This document shows positions 6,979-9,348 of a stretch of DNA of 9,348 nt, in pieces. Source of the stretch: DATJIG01 sp035493495 (GTDB taxonomy: Bacteria > Pseudomonadota > Alphaproteobacteria > SMXQ01); assembly GCA_035493495.1 (NCBI GenBank), contig DATJIG010000240.1, positions 1-9,348 on the forward strand, read 5' to 3'. Numbering within the stretch: the stretch's first letter is position 1; each line of letters starts with the position of its first letter. The notes under the pieces are model-generated. The model did no database searches and was not told where the DNA came from. It saw nothing but the letters and a program-made list of their open reading frames with translations. The position numbers and the translations under genes are program-made.

Positions 6979-7008
6979 AAAAAGGGAGCGCACTGCGCTC
7001 CCTTTTTT
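6979..7008 (+). terminator. Intrinsic terminator of ilvE
   Basis: GGGAGCGC (6984-6991) pairs with GCGCTCCC (6995-7002) around a 3-base loop, preceded by AAAAA and followed by TTTTTT (7003-7008). It is 22 bases after the ilvE stop. The A-run lets it work on the opposite strand too. Confidence 0.92.
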
Positions 7009-7049
7009 GTTGTCGCTGCTTTCGCCATCCGACTTCCGAGGAAGAGACG

Positions 7050-7085
7050 ATGAGACGATTCGCCACGGTTTATCGCCGTCAGTAG
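7050..7085 (+). CDS. Possible 11-codon micro-ORF
   Basis: ATG at 7050 encodes MRRFATVYRRQ and ends at TAG 7083-7085. A GAGGA at 7038-7042 sits 7 bases upstream, which is good for so short a frame. The peptide is strongly basic. It could be a leader peptide ahead of the MltR-like gene (start 7158) or chance; nothing recognised. Confidence 0.2.
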   Translation: MRRFATVYRRQ

Positions 7086-7157
7086 ACTGCCAAGCCATTA
7101 CTTTCTCGCTCAGTTCGTCGTTCGCCTTCTTCAGTCTCATGGGGAAAGGATAGCGCC

Positions 7158-7781
7158 GTGTCGTGGATACACCGGGATCCAGTACTGGATAAGGAAACTA
7201 CCGACGAAATTGATCGCGCGGAGGATCGCGCAGCGGCCGTGCTGGCCGGAGCATATTTCGAAGACCGACTCACAATCGTCATCAAGGCTCGGCTGTTGGA
7301 TGATGCATCCGTGGCAAATCCACTGTTCACTGGATATGGCCCTCTCGGCACGTTCTCGGCCAAGATCGATATGGCGTACTTGCTGCGAGTTTTTGATTCC
7401 TACGCGCGTAGCTCACTTCATGTCATTCGCCGCATCCGCAATACGTTCGCCCACGGACTGTCACCTCTTACATTCGACAGCCCGCCCATTAAGGCGAAAT
7501 GCGAGGCACTGTTTCGGGTGCCGGAACTAACGCTGGTTGCCAATACGCTTGAAACTGACGAGGCATATAGATGGATCGCGGAGATCGTTCCGCTCTTTCT
7601 GACGCCTCTTACCCAGGCGCCCGATACGCCGCGCAATGCGTATATGAATACTCTTCGATACTTACTCGCCCTCATTGAGCTTAATCAGCACGTCATCCGA
7701 TACCGGAACGCTTCGCCTGAATGGAAAGGAATTCCCTCCCCGCCGTGCCCGTCGGGCTCTCAAAGCAGCGGTCATACCTAA
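7158..7781 (+). CDS. MltR-family protein with HEPN-like RNxxxH motif
   Basis: A 207-residue, mainly alpha-helical soluble protein. The core AEDRAAAVLAGAYFEDRLTIVIKARLL (21-47), GPLGTFSAKIDMAYLL (61-76) and HVIRRIRNTFAHGLSPLTFD (88-107) matches the MltR (mannitol operon repressor) family, whose members are often not linked to mannitol genes. No mannitol gene is nearby. Arg94-Asn95 and His99 form an R-x4-H pattern like the catalytic motif of HEPN RNases such as HepT; whether this is more than resemblance is inference. Translation starts at GTG 7158, with AAAGGA at 7145-7150 seven bases before it. Base composition is clearly lower in GC than the genes to its left (52% and 55% in two 60-base rows counted, against 63% and 82% in two ilvE rows), which suggests transfer. 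Orphan gene; C-terminal 20 residues are low-complexity. Confidence 0.75.
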   Translation: MSWIHRDPVLDKETTDEIDRAEDRAAAVLAGAYFEDRLTIVIKARLLDDASVANPLFTGYGPLGTFSAKIDMAYLLRVFDSYARSSLHVIRRIRNTFAHGLSPLTFDSPPIKAKCEALFRVPELTLVANTLETDEAYRWIAEIVPLFLTPLTQAPDTPRNAYMNTLRYLLALIELNQHVIRYRNASPEWKGIPSPPCPSGSQSSGHT

Positions 7782-7879
7782 AAATGCAGCACCCCTATCG
7801 TCGCTCGGGTGATCTCGGCAAGGCCGCGCGTTCGCAAGTCACCGATTTCGAATAGGCAAGGCGCGCGGTCCGCGAATGA

Positions 7880-7900
7880 GCGCGTTGAGTCGCAACGCGC
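7880..7900. repeat. Hairpin, 8-bp stem
   Basis: GCGCGTTG (7880-7887) and CAACGCGC (7893-7900) with loop AGTCG; three further pairs (7875-7877 with 7901-7903) form beyond a 2-base bulge. No T-run. Role unknown. Confidence 0.5.
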
Positions 7901-7927
7901 ATTCCCGTCTTTGCACAGCTTCTCTGC

Positions 7928-7952
7928 ACAGGGCTCCGGAAGGGCCCTGTTT
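7928..7952 (+). terminator. Weak terminator-like hairpin after the MltR-like gene
   Basis: ACAGGGC (7928-7934) pairs with GCCCTGT (7944-7950), followed by two more T residues and then CT. The stem is GC-rich, but the T-run is only three bases and the loop nine. It lies 147 bases after the MltR-family stop and is the only plausible stop signal for it. Confidence 0.3.
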
Positions 7953-8172
7953 CTCCACAGCCCCCTACCATCAGCTTCGCGATGCGCGCACATTGATCGC
8001 ACCACGAAAGTGGAGGGGGGCTATTTGGCCAGGCTCCTTCCACTCGAACTGGTGAAGCCGCGAGAGGCCCCCGACAACCGGGACACCGACGCCGGCGGAT
8101 GAGTGAGACGGCATCGACGCTTCCCCTTCGGGTCGCGACGCACCTCTCGTTTTCAGTACCGACATAACTCAG

Positions 8173-8189
8173 CGTCGCGGCTCGCGACG
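8173..8189. repeat. Hairpin, 7-bp stem
   Basis: CGTCGCG (8173-8179) and CGCGACG (8183-8189) around GCT. Part of the hairpin-rich stretch; no associated gene signal. Confidence 0.4.
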
Positions 8190-8263
8190 GAGGGAAGCAA
8201 TCGGCGGCTCGGCTCCGGTTTCAAGGCACCGTGGCACCTTCCGACCCCTCCAGGGACGACACA

Positions 8264-8285
8264 GGCGGCTTCTGCCGAAGCCGCC
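8264..8285. repeat. Palindrome, 9-bp stem with 4-base loop
   Basis: GGCGGCTTC (8264-8272) and GAAGCCGCC (8277-8285) around TGCC. It is the first of three adjacent perfect palindromes ahead of the small-terminase-like gene. Confidence 0.6.
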
Positions 8286-8292
8286 GCCGACG

Positions 8293-8325
8293 GAGTGCGT
8301 CCGCTTGGCAGGGCGCGACGCACTC
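8293..8325. repeat. Inverted repeat, 9-bp arms
   Basis: GAGTGCGTC (8293-8301) and GACGCACTC (8317-8325) separated by 15 bases. Second of the three adjacent palindromes. Confidence 0.6.
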
Positions 8326-8337
8326 AGCCGCTCGCCG

Positions 8338-8367
8338 GCCCCTCTCTCCCGCAACGGAGAGAGGGGC
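8338..8367. repeat. REP-like palindrome, 12-bp perfect stem
   Basis: GCCCCTCTCTCC (8338-8349) and GGAGAGAGGGGC (8356-8367) around CGCAAC. Purine/pyrimidine-segregated palindromes of this kind are common REP-type repeats in GC-rich proteobacterial genomes. It ends 31 bases before the ATG at 8399, so it would fold in the 5' leader of that gene's transcript. Confidence 0.65.
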
Positions 8368-8398
8368 GCAGGCCTTCTACACACACACGGAGGTGACC

Positions 8399-9340
8399 AT
8401 GAGTCGACCGCGACTGAAGCGCGCACTGACGCCGCTCCAACGCCATCAGCATTCGCGCGCGGCACAGCGCCGGCGGGTCGAGCGCGCCGTCGGAGCGGGT
8501 GTGCCGCTCGCCGTCCTGGCGACGCTGCCGGGCATGCCGAAGCGGATGATGCTGGAGCACTGGCGGGACGACGATGAACGGATGCGCGCACGGCATATCG
8601 CGGCGCTCGAACGGCAGCGGATGCTGCTCGCCGAGGAGTTCGTCGCCGAAGCCGATCGCGCGGCCGAGCACGCGCGCGGCCGGCGCCGCATCATCGTGCT
8701 GCGCGGCCAGATCGCCGCGCGCACGCGGTTGCTGCGGCTGATCGCGGCGGTGGAGAAGACCGCGCGCACGGCGCACGGACGGGTTGCACCTCGCCCGTCT
8801 GAAACAGAGTGGCGCGGTCTCAGCGAAGAGGACATCGCGGTTCTCGAGCGGGCGGCGGCGCGGTTCACGACTCCAATCTCGCCGGAGCCCGAAGCGGAGG
8901 AGGATGAACTGGCGTCGGTAGACGCACCGCCAACCAATTCTTCTTCTCGTCATCCCCGCGCCCCTCTTTTCGAAGGACCGTGTGCAAGCGGTCCCATGGG
9001 CGGGGATCCAGAGCCACCAACAGAAGAAGCGAAAACAGAAACTCGCGATTCCCAACCCGACGGACGGGTTGCGCCCCGTCCGTTTTTAAAAGAGGGGCGC
9101 GGGAATGACGAAGAGGAAAACGACGCACCGTCCTACGCCCCCGAGGACGCGCGCTACTGCGCGAAGCAACGCGACAAGGAGTCGCAGGCACCGAAGCCGC
9201 CGAAGCCGCCGTCTGTCGAAGAGAGGAAAAGCCCGTGGAAGCCCGACACGCCGACCACTGTGCGCTTCGACGTCGGCGGCGGCTTCGACGTCAGCAACCA
9301 GCGCGACGAGACGATCAGCGACTACGACCCGTTCAGGTGA
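8399..9340 (+). CDS. Small-terminase-like protein with repeat-expanded C-terminus
   Basis: 313 residues. The start is fixed by GGAGGTGA (8389-8396) directly before the ATG. The first 25 residues are very basic. Residues 28-90 read as a helix-turn-helix (AVGAGVPLAVLATLPGMPKR, then W55) followed by a long helix with AALERQRMLLAEEFVAEAD, the order seen in phage and gene-transfer-agent small terminases (GMP turn, Trp, then an ARE-type helix). A second helical block covers 94-122. From about 126 the protein is low-complexity, acidic and proline-rich. GRVAPRP occurs at 127-133 and 222-228, and residues 184-237 are the translation of a palindromic DNA repeat. The tail VRFDVGGGFDVSNQRDETISDYDPFR looks structured again. 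The function is inferred; it could equally be an unclassified DNA-binding protein. Confidence 0.6.
   Translation: MSRPRLKRALTPLQRHQHSRAAQRRRVERAVGAGVPLAVLATLPGMPKRMMLEHWRDDDERMRARHIAALERQRMLLAEEFVAEADRAAEHARGRRRIIVLRGQIAARTRLLRLIAAVEKTARTAHGRVAPRPSETEWRGLSEEDIAVLERAAARFTTPISPEPEAEEDELASVDAPPTNSSSRHPRAPLFEGPCASGPMGGDPEPPTEEAKTETRDSQPDGRVAPRPFLKEGRGNDEEENDAPSYAPEDARYCAKQRDKESQAPKPPKPPSVEERKSPWKPDTPTTVRFDVGGGFDVSNQRDETISDYDPFR
8778..8799. repeat. Short palindrome encoding part of the first GRVAPRP
   Basis: GACGGG (8778-8783) and CCCGTC (8794-8799) with a 10-base loop. The surrounding sequence resembles 9060-9083 (shared CGGACGGGTTGC, then C-rich arm) in the same gene and the same reading frame, so the two are probably copies of one small repeat. 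Confidence 0.45.
8948..9110. repeat. Palindromic interspersed repeat, copy 2, inside a reading frame
   Basis: The 23-base arms at 8948-8970 and 9088-9110 are inverted repeats with a single mismatch. The left 66 bases match copy 1 at 3193-3258. The inner GGACCG/CGGTCC hairpin (8975-8980 and 8987-8992) is conserved between copies. The frame of the small-terminase-like gene stays open across the element, which contributes about residues 184-237. Confidence 0.75.
9060..9087 (+). terminator. Terminator-like hairpin within the coding frame
   Basis: ACGGACGGG (9060-9068) pairs perfectly with CCCGTCCGT (9075-9083) around a 6-base loop, and the T-run extends from 9083 to 9087. It has the form of an intrinsic terminator, but it lies inside an open frame and inside repeat copy 2, so it may be silent or cause partial termination. 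Confidence 0.4.
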
Positions 9341-9345
9341 GGAGG
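9340..9345 (+). promoter_or_regulatory. Shine-Dalgarno core for a gene beyond the edge
   Basis: AGGAGG starts on the last base of the TGA stop (9338-9340). This predicts a translationally coupled gene starting a few bases past the window. If the preceding gene is a small terminase, the large terminase is the natural candidate. Confidence 0.55.
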
Positions 9346-9348
9346 GCG

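Larger units (their letters stand above)
7782..8398. other. Gene-free stretch rich in hairpins
   Basis: 617 bases with no frame that has both a ribosome site and protein-like composition. It holds perfect stem-loops at 7880-7900, 7928-7950, 8002-8013, 8173-8189, 8264-8285, 8293-8325 and 8338-8367. The last three are closely spaced just ahead of the small-terminase-like gene. No tRNA, attachment site or CRISPR pattern was seen. It may hold REP-type elements, a structured RNA, or both. Confidence 0.6.

Noticed and set aside
5992..7140. A 382-codon minus-strand frame
   Set aside because: Antisense to ilvE across all its catalytic motifs; composition is that of a frame shadow, and it crosses the ilvE terminator.
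7809..8102. A 97-codon plus-strand frame in the hairpin-rich spacer
   Set aside because: It starts at GTG without a Shine-Dalgarno, has no recognisable motif, and crosses several hairpins. Overlapping minus-strand frames at 7778-8165 fail for the same reasons.
7782..8398. CRISPR array, tRNA or attachment site in the long spacer
   Set aside because: No regularly spaced direct repeats, no tRNA-like T-arm with cloverleaf, and no duplicated gene end were found.

Overview
The window looks like chromosomal DNA from a GC-rich alphaproteobacterium. The reasons are the very high GC of the core genes, a MarR/OmpR-type pair resembling PetP-PetR of Rhodobacter, a heptose epimerase typical of Gram-negatives, and a UbiK/BMFP-family gene followed by a YbjN-domain gene and proC. 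I cannot fix the genus.

Left part (1-3124): a 3'-truncated ADP-glyceromanno-heptose 6-epimerase gene (hldD/rfaD) runs off the left edge on the minus strand. A divergent promoter region separates it from three plus-strand genes: a small UbiK/BMFP-family coiled-coil protein, a YbjN-domain protein, and proC (proline biosynthesis). YbjN and proC are 30 bases apart and probably cotranscribed.

Centre (3125-6957): a 229-base convergent gap holds a 17-bp tandem duplication and a palindromic interspersed repeat. It is followed on the minus strand by an operon read from right to left: a MarR-type regulator (PetP-like), an OmpR-type response regulator (PetR-like) and a membrane histidine kinase. The MarR gene is divergent from a branched-chain amino-acid aminotransferase (ilvE). 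A 21-bp palindrome lies over the MarR start codon and is a good candidate autoregulatory operator. ilvE ends at a strong intrinsic terminator.

Right part (6958-9348): this part looks accessory. A gene of visibly lower GC encodes an MltR-family all-alpha protein with an RNxxxH motif of the kind seen in HEPN domains. A gene-free 617-base stretch dense in perfect hairpins follows. Last is a 313-residue protein whose N-terminal half resembles a phage or gene-transfer-agent small terminase, and whose C-terminal half is low-complexity and carries an in-frame copy of the palindromic repeat found in the central gap. A perfect Shine-Dalgarno core overlaps its stop codon, so another gene (possibly the large terminase) should begin just beyond the edge.

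The items most worth a second look are the repeat inside the reading frame (with a terminator-like hairpin in it), the MltR/HEPN-like orphan, and the hairpin-dense spacer between them.
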